Shown here piece by piece: positions 45,284 through 54,517 of a stretch of DNA of 64,000 nucleotides; the stretch's first letter is position 1; each line of letters begins with the position of its first letter. Origin of the DNA: Maribellus sediminis (GTDB lineage: Bacteria; Bacteroidota; Bacteroidia; Bacteroidales; Prolixibacteraceae); the NCBI RefSeq assembly GCF_011799805.1, contig NZ_WXUB01000002.1:682001-746000 (forward strand). The letters are read 5' to 3'. The position numbers and the translations under genes were made by a program. The notes below the pieces were generated by a model that did no database searches, was not told the DNA's origin, and saw only the letters and a list, made by a program, of their open reading frames with translations.

Positions 45284-47281
45284 TTATCTTATCCGCCTGG
45301 TTCGCGTAACTTTCCGGTTGATGGTATAATTAAATCCCACAGTTATAAATTCCTTGATCTGAAGTTTGGCTTTTTCTCCCACTTTATTTCCGTCATCGTC
45401 ATACACTGGGAAGAGCACATCGTCATCATAAACCATATGCAGCATCATTCTCATGTTAATGTAGTCAGTAAGCTGAATTTTGAGGTTGTTTTCCCAATCA
45501 ATGTCCAACTTTTTAAACGGATCCTGGTAATTCACAAACATCTTGTATTTGGTTTCCCAGTTGATGGTGGGCGTTAGATTCTTTCTGTACTTGAATTCAG
45601 CATTTAAACCCGGCTCCCAAAATGCTTTCTTTTCTGCATCAACTCCAAATTTTGTCTGATCAATTAAAGCAGTATCACGCACAAAAACATTCTTCACTGT
45701 TATTGGAGAAATGAACAACGAGAAATCGTTGTTAGGCTTGTAATCCATACCCAGTTTAAAATACGTTTTAGCCGGTGCAAGAAAAGCCGAGATCGGATCG
45801 GGATTATTTGCTTTTGGATACTTATAACCCCGAAAGAATTGTGTATTGAAGTTGAACTCAGAACTATAGTACCACTTTTTGTGTGCACGTAAACCAAAAC
45901 GCGATGTAATTTCGAATTTATCGTCGTTCTTCTTTAATTCCGAACCTTCTCCGCCCGGCTGTAACCAGCCATTTCGAATTTCACCCGAATTTTCCCATTT
46001 AATTCTTCCGCCTTTACTGGAATAATTGGCCGATCCTTTCAAACTAAATAACAACGCGAGAGCACTTTCACCCCCTTTTTTCCAGTTTTCATAGTAGGTT
46101 TGAGTGAACCCCACCGCACCTTCGCCATTTAACAACCAGGGCGTTTCAACGCTATAAGGTTTATTAATTTTCGAGAATCTCGATTGCTCTCCTTTTAAAC
46201 TCTCGAAGTCGAAATCTTTGGTCTGCCGTTCCGAAAACCGGTGAAATGAGACTCCATCACTAACCAGTAGCTGAACACCTTTTTTATCGGTCGATTTCAG
46301 TACCAGTTGCAGCGAATCGTTCTGTTCGTTTTTGAGCCACATTTTAGCAAAACGTGTAGTATTGTTTTGCAAGGTGATGTCGGTTGAATTGCCATCGAGG
46401 TTAATTAGCCTGATTTTGGTAGTATCAATAAAATCGGCGTACGAGGTTAACAAATCAATTACCGCTTTAATCGTATCGTTCACATTCATGATAACCCGAT
46501 CGTTGTACGCACGCAAAACCCTGTAATTATTGAGTTCTACATCATCGCGGTATCGAGTTGTTCTGAACTGCAACTGCTGCTCGAACATCCGCTGACGATA
46601 ATCCCGCGTTATTTGATTCACGGTTTCGTTGGTAACTGAATCGTTGTAGGCCAGTCTTTTTTCCTCGACATAGTTATTCCTTAAACTATCGATTTTTACA
46701 AGACGTTCAAATTCTTCCGGCGAATTTAAAATACTATCCGGTATCACTTCCGGGATAATTAAACTGTCGGGGAAGGCATAAATTCCATCCGAAAAAAGCA
46801 TCCTGCCTTTATCTTTAGGAACGATTGGCGCCATCAATTTGGCATTTTCAATCACCTGATCGGGAACGGGAATCGGATTCTGCTGCACTTCTGCCTGCAG
46901 ACTGATCCCTATTTGTTCGATGTTTCTTTTGACTTCATCTGCCGGTATGTAACCTGGTACGTTAAGACTGTCTTCCACATTCTCGGGCAAACGGTATACG
47001 TACAAGGTATCAGCCTTTTGCTTGCGGTCGAGCTGCGTAAGAACGGTATCAAGCGGCGTATCTTCAAAGAAATTAATCAGGCTGCGAATATCTGAACGAA
47101 GCTCCGGATCAATAATTTTCCAGTTCCTGTTTTCCAGAAAATAGGTTCGCAGAATTTCAATGCCGTTATCCAGCATTTCTTTATCGGCTGAATCTGCTTG
47201 ATTTTGTTGTGCAAATGTTGGGTGAATAAGAGTAACGAAAAAAAGAGCAACTAAAATTGTTCTTATTTTTGTTTGAATCAT
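45284..47281 (-). CDS. DUF3078 exported protein
   Basis: Exported, probably outer-membrane, protein. Start at 47281 (MIQTKIRTILVALFFVTLIHPTFAQ), chosen for the signal peptide over a frame reaching 47359. The N-terminal half (to ~360) is mixed helical and charged, with many Tyr, Arg and Asp residues (IPADEVKRNIEQIGISLQAE). The C-terminal ~270 residues are the DUF3078 region: GAVGFTQTYYENWKKGGESALAL, GEIRNGWLQPGGEGSELKKNDDKFEI, PAKTYFKLGMDYKPNNDFSLFISPI. It ends with basic residues RKVTRTRRIR. Role unknown. Confidence 0.88.
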   Translation of the reverse strand: MIQTKIRTILVALFFVTLIHPTFAQQNQADSADKEMLDNGIEILRTYFLENRNWKIIDPELRSDIRSLINFFEDTPLDTVLTQLDRKQKADTLYVYRLPENVEDSLNVPGYIPADEVKRNIEQIGISLQAEVQQNPIPVPDQVIENAKLMAPIVPKDKGRMLFSDGIYAFPDSLIIPEVIPDSILNSPEEFERLVKIDSLRNNYVEEKRLAYNDSVTNETVNQITRDYRQRMFEQQLQFRTTRYRDDVELNNYRVLRAYNDRVIMNVNDTIKAVIDLLTSYADFIDTTKIRLINLDGNSTDITLQNNTTRFAKMWLKNEQNDSLQLVLKSTDKKGVQLLVSDGVSFHRFSERQTKDFDFESLKGEQSRFSKINKPYSVETPWLLNGEGAVGFTQTYYENWKKGGESALALLFSLKGSANYSSKGGRIKWENSGEIRNGWLQPGGEGSELKKNDDKFEITSRFGLRAHKKWYYSSEFNFNTQFFRGYKYPKANNPDPISAFLAPAKTYFKLGMDYKPNNDFSLFISPITVKNVFVRDTALIDQTKFGVDAEKKAFWEPGLNAEFKYRKNLTPTINWETKYKMFVNYQDPFKKLDIDWENNLKIQLTDYINMRMMLHMVYDDDVLFPVYDDDGNKVGEKAKLQIKEFITVGFNYTINRKVTRTRRIR

Positions 47282-47403
47282 GTTTCTGTTTTTAGCTTTT
47301 TCAACAAACGCAAAATTATCATTTATGTTATATCGTTTTTCTCCGAAAGTAAGCATCAATTAACAATTTCATCTTAATAAAGTGGAGCGTATGTACAAAA
47401 ACT

Positions 47404-47862
47404 TTACCAAGTTGAATAAGGATGCTTTGCCAGCCAGGCATTAAAATAACGTTTGTCGTCGCTTACTTCTTTTGAAATCCAGTGAGGCAATACAATTTCT
47501 TCTTTTTCGTCCTGCAGTTCCACTTCAGCCATAACAAGGCCTTCATTCACATTTTCAAACACATCAATTTCCCAGACTTTTCCTTCGAATTCCTGCACGT
47601 ATCTTATTTTTTCAACCGGAAAATCAACACACATTTCGAGTAAGATTTTTGCATCGTTAAACGGAATCTCATATTCCAGCTCGGTGCGGCTTATACCCTT
47701 GCTCTCGCCTTTTATTGTCAGATAAGCGTTATCGCCTTTCACCCTCACTCTGACTACCCGATTTTTATCGGTGGAAAGATAGCCCTGAATAATTTTGTGT
47801 CCTTCCGTAGCCGGATGCCATTTATTTATGTCAACCAGAAATTTTCGTTCGATCTCAACCAT
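47404..47862 (-). CDS. CYTH-domain protein (triphosphate tunnel enzyme family)
   Basis: Member of the CYTH family, which hydrolyses triphosphates (inorganic triphosphate or similar) in a beta-tunnel with divalent metals. Opening EIERKFLVD is the ExExK signature at residues 3-7. RVVRVRVKGDNAYLTIKGES, RTELEYEIP, KIRYVQEFEGKVWEIDVFENVNEGLVMAEVEL carry the paired acidic and basic tunnel residues. At 152 aa it is a stand-alone CYTH protein. Divergent from the HD gene. Confidence 0.93.
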   Translation of the reverse strand: MVEIERKFLVDINKWHPATEGHKIIQGYLSTDKNRVVRVRVKGDNAYLTIKGESKGISRTELEYEIPFNDAKILLEMCVDFPVEKIRYVQEFEGKVWEIDVFENVNEGLVMAEVELQDEKEEIVLPHWISKEVSDDKRYFNAWLAKHPYSTW

Positions 47863-47909
47863 ATTGGTATTTATGAAATTTTAAATGCCTGACTTTAAAA
47901 TCAGAAGGC

Positions 47910-47918
47910 ACAAATTTA
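47910..47918 (-). promoter_or_regulatory. -7 box of the CYTH gene
   Basis: Minus strand TAAATTTGT fits TAnnTTTG and lies about 48 bp upstream of the CYTH ATG. Confidence 0.45.
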
Positions 47919-47950
47919 TTACTATTTTTAAGCAAACTAAAATCGCAACC

Positions 47951-48505
47951 ATGATTTCGAGAGAAGAAGCGCTACTATTACTGAATGAGCATATTAAGGC
48001 TGAAAACATGCGTAAACACTGTCTGGCTTCAGAGGCCGTAATGCGGGCAATTGCGCGCCGTTTGGGCGAAAGCGAAGATGAATACGGACTGGCCGGTCTG
48101 TTGCACGATATTGATGTGGAAATTACCAATGCCGATCCGCATACTCACGGCCCTTATGCCGAAAATCTGCTAAAAGGAAAAGTCAGCGACGAAATGCTTG
48201 ACGCCATTGTTATGCATAACGAAATGGCCACCGGCCTGCCCAGAACCACAAAATTTCAGCATGCGCTGGCTGCCGGTGAAACCATTACCGGGCTGGTTAC
48301 CGCAACAACTCTGGTTTATCCCGATAAAAAACTGGCAAGCGTAAAAGCCAAATCGGTAACCAAACGCATGAAGCAAAAAGCTTTTGCGGCTTCGGTAAAA
48401 CGCGAAAATATTCTGGAATGTGAGGAAATTGGAATTCCGATTCATGAGTTTGCCGAACTTTCGGTAAATGCTATGAGCGAAATCAGCGACGAGCTTGGAC
48501 TATAA
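47951..48505 (+). CDS. HD-domain hydrolase
   Basis: Metal-dependent phosphohydrolase of the HD/HDIG family. Start at the ATG at 47951 (MISREEALLLLNEHIKAENMRKHCLASEAVM); an in-frame TTG/ATG extension to 47885 is unlikely. Metal ligands: His in MRKHCLASE, HD in LAGLLHDIDVE, and His residues in DAIVMHNEMATG. The remaining segment AGETITGLVTATTLVYPDKKLASV is common in this subfamily. 184 aa. Substrate unknown. A weak hairpin CCTGCGGTT/AACTGCAGG (48512-48532) follows the stop and may end the transcript. Confidence 0.92.
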   Translation: MISREEALLLLNEHIKAENMRKHCLASEAVMRAIARRLGESEDEYGLAGLLHDIDVEITNADPHTHGPYAENLLKGKVSDEMLDAIVMHNEMATGLPRTTKFQHALAAGETITGLVTATTLVYPDKKLASVKAKSVTKRMKQKAFAASVKRENILECEEIGIPIHEFAELSVNAMSEISDELGL

Positions 48506-48586
48506 TCAGGACCTGCGGTTTTTAACTGCAGGATTTAGTGCTTTATTTTGACGTGGTTGCCCGCATATCCAACCCGTTTCACTTAT

Positions 48587-50086
48587 TTAATACGTGTACG
48601 AAACAAAGGCCACTTTCCTTGAATCGGGGCTCCACGAAGGAACGTTAATCGTTCCCTGTCCACCGTACAAAAAGGCAACAACTTTAATATCGCCACCATC
48701 AACTGGCATTAAACGAAGCATTACACGTTCGTTATGTGGATGCGAAGCCGCCGGCACTTCAGGAGGATAAGAAATCATGATCAGCCACTTTCTGTCAGGC
48801 GAAGGATGTGCAAACCAGTTCTGGTAATTATCGAAAGTTACCTGTTCCTGCTCCGAACCATCGGGTTTCATACGCCAGATCTGCATCATTCCGGTTCGGG
48901 TTGAATTGAAATAAATGTGTTTGCCATCCGGCGAATATTCAGGTCCGTCGTCAAGTCCTTCGGCGGTTGTCAGGCGAATTTCCTCCCCTCCATCAGCCGG
49001 AATTTTATACACATCGTAATTTCCGTTGCGCTCGGCACAGTAGGATAGCCATTTTCCGTCGGGCGACCAGCCATGCCAGTACGAAGGACCTTTTTCGGTA
49101 ATTCGCTTCGGCGTTCCACCTTCAATCGGAACGGTAAAAACGATCGAATAATTGCCTCCGTTTTCTTCCACATGATTGCTTATCGCCAGTGTTTTTCCGT
49201 CGAAAGAAATTCCGTGATCGTTATTATTCGATTGCGCAAAACCGGTATTGATTTCCTCCGGTTTCATTACTTCTGCATCAAATTTATAAAGTTTACCGCC
49301 CGAGTTATAAATCAGGAATTTCCCGTCGCGCGACCAGTTGGGAGCCTCAATATGATCCCTGGTTTCGTAGATCAGCTTACGGAAACCTGTTGCCACTTCC
49401 AGTATTTCGAGCCGGCTTGGCGATGGCTCCTCATAACCATTCACACCTTCTGCAGCCGGAACTTCAATCCGAACATTGCTGAATTTTGCGGCTTCAAAAA
49501 CACTTGCATCGTGTGAGCAAATAAACATCCCGATCGACACTTCTTCACCAAGATTAAAAGCTTTCTCGGCCACTTTTACCAGCGGTTGCCGGTCTTTTGA
49601 AATGCGAGCGATGTAGGTATTTTCTTTTCTTTCGAGTTGAATAAATTGGGGTGCGTTTACATTCGATTTGAATTCATCGGTATTCTCGCCTTTCTGCCCG
49701 CGAAACTGCATTCCGGTTAATCCATCGCCGTGAACACAAACATCAACGTAAGCCGAGTTGGCATCGGAATCCGATCGGGCCATTAAACCCAGCTTCCGGT
49801 GCGGATTCACACCTTCGCCCACAAATTCAACATTGGCCGAAAAAATAAAATCGCCCTTTATCTTTTTGAAAACAAACCAAAACTGGTCGCTGTCGAACCA
49901 CATGTTCTCGCCGGCTCCTTTTAGCGTAAATACTTGTAACTCGCTGTGATAAATGGTATTACCCTGCAAGGTTGGATTCCCGATGGCAATGGAGGAAAAA
50001 TCAGTATTCAAGTTTTGAGCTTTTAGGGATGAAAATGAAAAGATCGAAATGATCAAAAAGAAAACTACCTGGTTTAGTCGTTTCAT
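48587..50086 (-). CDS. Exported PD40/TolB-like beta-propeller with N-terminal LamG-like domain
   Basis: Signal peptide MKRLNQVVFFLIISIFSFSSLKAQ from the ATG at 50086. Residues ~30-210 form a concanavalin-like sandwich of the DUF1349 type (FIFSANVEFVGEGVNPHRKLGLMARSD, AYVDVCVHGDGLTGMQFRG). From ~220 a beta-propeller with WD40-like PD40 repeats follows (NWSRDGKFLIYN, GWSPDGKWLSYCAER, EYSPDGKHIYFNSTRTG, SWSPDSRKVAFVS). Both parts are binding modules; no catalytic motif is seen. It starts 10 bp after the gntR stop, so it is co-transcribed with the fucose regulator. A role in fucoside binding is inferred from that only. Confidence 0.85.
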   Translation of the reverse strand: MKRLNQVVFFLIISIFSFSSLKAQNLNTDFSSIAIGNPTLQGNTIYHSELQVFTLKGAGENMWFDSDQFWFVFKKIKGDFIFSANVEFVGEGVNPHRKLGLMARSDSDANSAYVDVCVHGDGLTGMQFRGQKGENTDEFKSNVNAPQFIQLERKENTYIARISKDRQPLVKVAEKAFNLGEEVSIGMFICSHDASVFEAAKFSNVRIEVPAAEGVNGYEEPSPSRLEILEVATGFRKLIYETRDHIEAPNWSRDGKFLIYNSGGKLYKFDAEVMKPEEINTGFAQSNNNDHGISFDGKTLAISNHVEENGGNYSIVFTVPIEGGTPKRITEKGPSYWHGWSPDGKWLSYCAERNGNYDVYKIPADGGEEIRLTTAEGLDDGPEYSPDGKHIYFNSTRTGMMQIWRMKPDGSEQEQVTFDNYQNWFAHPSPDRKWLIMISYPPEVPAASHPHNERVMLRLMPVDGGDIKVVAFLYGGQGTINVPSWSPDSRKVAFVSYTY

Positions 50087-50096
50087 TACGTTGGAT

Positions 50097-51095
50097 TTAC
50101 ATAGAATCACGTAAAATTAACGAAGTCTTCAAGATTTTAGCAATTTTCTGTTTGTTTTTAACAAATTCGGCAGCTTCACGGCCCATCTCTTCAAAATCGG
50201 TAGAAATTACGCTTATACCACCACCAACGATTTGTTTCATCGGGGTATCGTTATACGAAAGTACGCCAACGTCTTCACCCAATTTAAGGTTCTTTGAACG
50301 GCAGGTTTTGATAACCGTTACCAGGTCGGAATCCCTCACCACAAAATAAACAGTGTTAGATGCAATTTCACCGGATTTTATTTGACTGATCCGTTTGAAT
50401 TCGAGGGAATGTTTGGCGCAAAAACCTTGCACTGCAAGAAGTATCGCGGAAGGATGTGGAGTGCTGTTCTCATCATAAACCAGCACCATGCCTGAATATT
50501 TTTTAAGCCGGTCGCTTCCCTCTTCCAGGCAATTTACCAGCGACTGGTCAAAATCCTGAAGCAGGTAGTTCATTTTGCCGTCTTCGGGAGTTCCCATATC
50601 AAGAATGAGCAGCTTGTTCGGATCGATCTTCTGAAGCACCGGATGAATGGCAGTTTCATCGATATTCATTACCACATACATGCTGTAGCGCCCCAGGCTG
50701 TTCTCGATCAGCTGCGTAAATAATTCTTCGTTGTAGTGGTGAAACAAAAGATCGACAGAATAGGAATCGGGCAGATTCTGACGAAACGATTGGTACAACT
50801 GTTCCTTAAAAGCACTAAAATCATCGAGCAACATCATCACCTTAAACGAATCGCCGGCTACGAAATAGCCTTTTGTAGGCGCCGATTCAATCAGGTTTCG
50901 TTGTTTTAAAATGGTATAAGCCTTAAAAACCGTATCGCGCGAAAAACCACTCTCGCTGCTCAGCTGATTCACCGATGGCAGCATGTCGCCGTTTTTGAGT
51001 GTGCCGTTTGCTATGGATTCCGAAATGGAATGCACCAACTGCTGAAGCTTTGTTTGTCCCGCAGTGTCATCAATGATAATTCGCTTTTCAGTCAT
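50097..51095 (-). CDS. GntR-family regulator with LacI-like sensor domain (FucR-like)
   Basis: Transcription regulator. The winged helix-turn-helix spans about residues 10-75 (GQTKLQQLVHSISESIANGTLKNGDMLPSVNQLSSESGFSRDTVFKAYTIL, RNLIESAPTKGYFV). Residues ~90-330 resemble a periplasmic-binding-protein-like sugar sensor (YVVMNIDETAIHPVLQ, LILDMGTPEDGKMNYLLQDFDQSLVN, DVGVLSYNDTPMKQIVGGGISVIST). Start at 51095; a frame reaching 51122 lies in the terminator stem. Same family and context as Bacteroides FucR, the repressor of fucose genes relieved by fucose. Follows fucI after a terminator hairpin. Confidence 0.92.
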   Translation of the reverse strand: MTEKRIIIDDTAGQTKLQQLVHSISESIANGTLKNGDMLPSVNQLSSESGFSRDTVFKAYTILKQRNLIESAPTKGYFVAGDSFKVMMLLDDFSAFKEQLYQSFRQNLPDSYSVDLLFHHYNEELFTQLIENSLGRYSMYVVMNIDETAIHPVLQKIDPNKLLILDMGTPEDGKMNYLLQDFDQSLVNCLEEGSDRLKKYSGMVLVYDENSTPHPSAILLAVQGFCAKHSLEFKRISQIKSGEIASNTVYFVVRDSDLVTVIKTCRSKNLKLGEDVGVLSYNDTPMKQIVGGGISVISTDFEEMGREAAEFVKNKQKIAKILKTSLILRDSM

Positions 51096-51102
51096 CTTAA
51101 AT

Positions 51103-51138
51103 ATAAAAAGGGTGTCACCCAAATACTGAATGACACCC
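51103..51138 (-). terminator. Terminator/attenuator between fucI and gntR
   Basis: GGGTGTCA (51110-51117) pairs with TGACACCC (51131-51138) around a 13-nt loop. On the minus strand the 3' arm is followed by TTTTTATATTT. It lies 8 bp after the fucI stop and immediately before the gntR start, so read-through would set the regulator level. Confidence 0.8.
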
Positions 51139-51145
51139 CTGATTT

Positions 51146-52927
51146 TTATCCGTAAATAGGTCCAAAATTAGCACAAGCGCGGTAATCCGAACCTTCTTTG
51201 TCTTCTCCAAAAGCATTCCATGCACTTGGTCTGAAAATCTGGTCATCTTCAACATTGTGCATACAAACCGGAATGCGCAAAATAGAAGCCAGCGTAATCA
51301 GGTCGGCACCGATGTGTCCGTAACTGATTGCACCATGATTTGCTCCCCAGTTCGCCATCACCGAATACACGTCTTTAAAAGCACCTTTTCCTGTTAATTT
51401 CGGCACAAACCAGGTTGTTGGCCAGGTTGGATTGGTACGCTCGTCCAGAATTTTGTGCACTTCATCTTCGATATCAACCGTAAAACCTTCGGCTATTTGC
51501 AATACAGGCCCCTGCCCTTTTACCAGATTTACACGACTCATTGTTACCGGCATTTGTCCACTGGTTTTAAATTGGCTGGAGAAACCTCCGCCACGAAAAT
51601 AACCAATATCGGCCGGGCAAAAACGGGTATTTTTCAAACAGGCATCAACATCCTCATTAGTAATGTCCCAGTAAGGTTTCATAACTGAATTACCATCAGC
51701 ATCTTTTTGTTGGCCGGTGGCATCCATTGTGGTCGATCCGGAATTGATCAGATGTATAATTCCGTCTTTTGCTAAGCCGGTCAGTTCTTTACCGGTAACG
51801 CGCTTAACTGCATCCGGGCTCCAATACGTGCGAACATCAGAGAAAATCTGAGCGGTATTGGTCAGCAAGTGGCCAAACAACATTGGCACTGCATTTAAAC
51901 TGTCGTTTTCAGTAGCAAATACAAAAGCTTCACGAATTCCGTTCCAGTCGAACGAAGTGTTTAAAATAGTTTCAGAATAGTCTCCGTTCGGGTAATAATC
52001 AGTCCACTGGCGCTGTCCCTGGAAACCGCCTGCTATGGCATTGTGACCGTTCGCTTCTTCACCAAATCCGGCTTCCCTGAGTTTTGGGTTACCGATCATC
52101 AGGTCGCGCATGATCAGTGTCATTTTAACTACCGTCTCCCATTCCCAATCTTTTCGTGCGCGGTCCGATTGAACTTCAGGAGCATTATAATCATCTCCTT
52201 CAACAATGTTCTCTTTTGTCCAGGCTAATGCTTTTTCGAATTCTTCTTTATCGTAAATTTCCTGATCCAAACGACGTTTTACTTCGGTCATGTCAACAAA
52301 CTCGGTACGCATTCCGAGGTAATCCTGGAAGAAATCGGGATTTACCATCGATCCGGCGATACCCATTGAAGTGTATCCAAGCGAGAGGTACGATTTACCT
52401 TTCATTTGAGCCACTGCCAATGCCGATTTTACAAAACGCAGAATTTTCTCCGAAACATCTTCCGGAATGGTTTCGTCGTTCGAATCCTGCACATCGCGGC
52501 CATAAATACCGAAAGTCGGGAACCCCTTTTGAGTGTAGCCTGCCAGCGCAGCCGCCAGGTAAACCGCTCCGGGACGCTCGGTTCCGTTAAATCCCCAAAC
52601 TGCTTTTGGGATCATTGGTGTAGCATCCATAACTTCGGTACCGTAGCACCAGCAAGGTGTAACAGTTAAGGAAACGCCAACGCCTTCGGCGGCAAATTTA
52701 TCGGCACAGAGTGCAGCTTCAGCTACTCCGCCAATGGTTGTATCGGCTATCACGCATTCTACTTTTTCTCCTCCCGGGAAACGCAGATTTTCCTCGATCA
52801 AACGAGCAGCATTCTTTGCCATATTCATGGTTTGAATCTCCAGTGATTCACGAACTCCTCTCTCACGCCCGTCGATTACCGGGCGAATTCCTACCTTAGG
52901 TAGTCTTCCAATTAATCTATTAGCCAT
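51146..52927 (-). CDS. fucI: L-fucose isomerase
   Basis: Converts L-fucose to L-fuculose (also D-arabinose to D-ribulose) in the cytoplasm, first step of fucose catabolism; Mn-dependent hexamer. Opening [26 protein letters not shown], then [57 protein letters not shown] with the catalytic acidic residues, [14 protein letters not shown] and [17 protein letters not shown] with the conserved His. 593 aa is the family length. Fuculokinase and aldolase genes are not in the window. The upstream region carries a pentamer array that may be its operator. Confidence 0.98.
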   Translation of the reverse strand: MANRLIGRLPKVGIRPVIDGRERGVRESLEIQTMNMAKNAARLIEENLRFPGGEKVECVIADTTIGGVAEAALCADKFAAEGVGVSLTVTPCWCYGTEVMDATPMIPKAVWGFNGTERPGAVYLAAALAGYTQKGFPTFGIYGRDVQDSNDETIPEDVSEKILRFVKSALAVAQMKGKSYLSLGYTSMGIAGSMVNPDFFQDYLGMRTEFVDMTEVKRRLDQEIYDKEEFEKALAWTKENIVEGDDYNAPEVQSDRARKDWEWETVVKMTLIMRDLMIGNPKLREAGFGEEANGHNAIAGGFQGQRQWTDYYPNGDYSETILNTSFDWNGIREAFVFATENDSLNAVPMLFGHLLTNTAQIFSDVRTYWSPDAVKRVTGKELTGLAKDGIIHLINSGSTTMDATGQQKDADGNSVMKPYWDITNEDVDACLKNTRFCPADIGYFRGGGFSSQFKTSGQMPVTMSRVNLVKGQGPVLQIAEGFTVDIEDEVHKILDERTNPTWPTTWFVPKLTGKGAFKDVYSVMANWGANHGAISYGHIGADLITLASILRIPVCMHNVEDDQIFRPSAWNAFGEDKEGSDYRACANFGPIYG

Positions 52928-52980
52928 CGTTAATAATATTTGTGTTGTTTTGAATATTTACCACTCAAACAGCCGCTATA

Positions 52981-53005
52981 TACTGTGCTGTCCTGTACTG
53001 TGCTG
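52981..53005. promoter_or_regulatory. Five tandem TNCTG pentamers, candidate operator upstream of fucI
   Basis: TACTG TGCTG TCCTG TACTG TGCTG: five pentamers of the form TNCTG in exact 5-bp phase, half a helical turn each, so the 10-mer TACTGTGCTG recurs at 15-bp distance. It lies 54-78 bp upstream of the fucI ATG, in the 277-bp region shared with the divergent MFS gene. The location next to a gene for a GntR-type regulator makes it a good operator candidate. Confidence 0.6.
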
Positions 53006-53204
53006 CAATTTAAAAACTTTACTAAAAGTAAAAAACAGTTTTTACAGCATGTTTTCAATAAAAACAATTTCAATAACCTACATATCAACTTATTAACACC
53101 TGCGAACATTACAGACTTTAGACGATTTTTAAATTACCCTACTGAAAACATCAAAAACATAATTATCGAATTGTTGTTTCAGCATTGAATTTATAACTCA
53201 AAAA

Positions 53205-54371
53205 ATGAAAAGTCTTCCCCGTAATGTATGGATATTAACCATATCCCAGGCGCTGTTGTTATCGGTAAGTTCGTTGGTGGTTTTTGTTGGCGGCTTGGTT
53301 GGTACTAACCTTGCACCTGTCGAAAATCTGGCTACGCTGCCTGTAGCAAGTATAGTGGTTGGTACAGCGGCAACGATCCCTCCCGTTACTTTACTGATGA
53401 ATACGATAGGAAGAAGAAGATCATTTTTTGTGATCGGGATATTTTCAATACTGGTTGCTTTTCTGGCTGCTTATGCAATAACAATTTCCAGTTTCTATCT
53501 TTTCTGTTTAAGCACTTTTTTGCTTGGAACTACTTATTCGTGTGTTATGCAATTCCGGTTTGCGGCAATGGAAAGTGTGAGCGAAGACTTAATTCCGAAA
53601 GCCGCTTCCATGGTTTTGATCGGCGGAATTGCAGCAGCTTTTTTAGGGCCTGAAATTGCTGTTTTCGGAAAGGACCTGACGGAAGTTGAATTTGCAGGTT
53701 CGTTTATGATGCTTGCCGGATTGTTTGTACTGGGACTGATATTTCTTCTGGCTTTTAAAAACCCGGTTTTTCAGGAAGCCGATATCAAGAGCCCGCAACG
53801 CCCTCTAAAGGAAATTGTAAAACAACGCACATTTTGGGTGGCTTTGTTAAGTGCAACTATCGGATACGCAGTTATGAGTTTTATTATGACAGCTACTCCT
53901 GTTAGCATGCATGTGATGGACGGACATTCGCTGGGGCATACCAAATGGGTCATTCAGAGTCATATAATTGCCATGTTCCTGCCTTCGTTAATCGCTGCCT
54001 GGGTAATTAAAAAACTGGGGATTGGTAAAATGATGTTGGCCGGACTGATAGCGTATTTAATTTGTATTGCCATTGCATTTGTCGGTAATCAGTTAGGCAA
54101 TTACTGGGTTTCGCTCGTGCTACTGGGTGTTGGTTGGAACTTTCTCTTCATTGGAGCAACCACCTTGTTACCTCAGTCGTACCATCCCAGCGAACGTTTC
54201 AAAGTACAGGCATTGAACGACTTTGTGATATTTGGCGTTCAGGCGGTGGCTTCGCTTTCGGCAGGTTGGTTTATTTTTGCCGTTGGCTGGCAAAATCTGC
54301 TGCTGCTGACCATTCCGTTTATCGTTTTCCAGTTTATTGTGGTAGGAAAATGGAATGCTGATAAAGCGTGA
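53205..54371 (+). CDS. MFS transporter divergent from fucI
   Basis: Inner-membrane carrier with about 12 spans in 388 residues. Half 1 runs NVWILTISQALLLSVSSLVVFV to GLIFLLAFKNPVF, the central loop is QEADIKSPQRPLKEIVKQ, and half 2 runs to PFIVFQFIVVGKWN. MNTIGRRRSFFVIGIFS is the loop 2-3 signature region, and ITLLPQSYHPSERFKVQALNDF-like TTLLPQSYHPSERFKV resembles a subgroup of uncharacterised bacterial MFS proteins. It is not the FucP (FHS) type expected for fucose import, so linkage to fucose is by position only. Confidence 0.9.
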   Translation: MKSLPRNVWILTISQALLLSVSSLVVFVGGLVGTNLAPVENLATLPVASIVVGTAATIPPVTLLMNTIGRRRSFFVIGIFSILVAFLAAYAITISSFYLFCLSTFLLGTTYSCVMQFRFAAMESVSEDLIPKAASMVLIGGIAAAFLGPEIAVFGKDLTEVEFAGSFMMLAGLFVLGLIFLLAFKNPVFQEADIKSPQRPLKEIVKQRTFWVALLSATIGYAVMSFIMTATPVSMHVMDGHSLGHTKWVIQSHIIAMFLPSLIAAWVIKKLGIGKMMLAGLIAYLICIAIAFVGNQLGNYWVSLVLLGVGWNFLFIGATTLLPQSYHPSERFKVQALNDFVIFGVQAVASLSAGWFIFAVGWQNLLLLTIPFIVFQFIVVGKWNADKA

Positions 54372-54517
54372 TTTCTTACTCGGGTATTAGCAATGTTCAG
54401 AACACTTTGCAATGTGTTTAATTCCTTAAATCTTAGGGTAATTTAACTTAAATTATTTTTATGATGTATTGAAATTCCGTTAATTGCATCCAGAAAACAA
54501 TCCAGTAAGCCAAAGTC

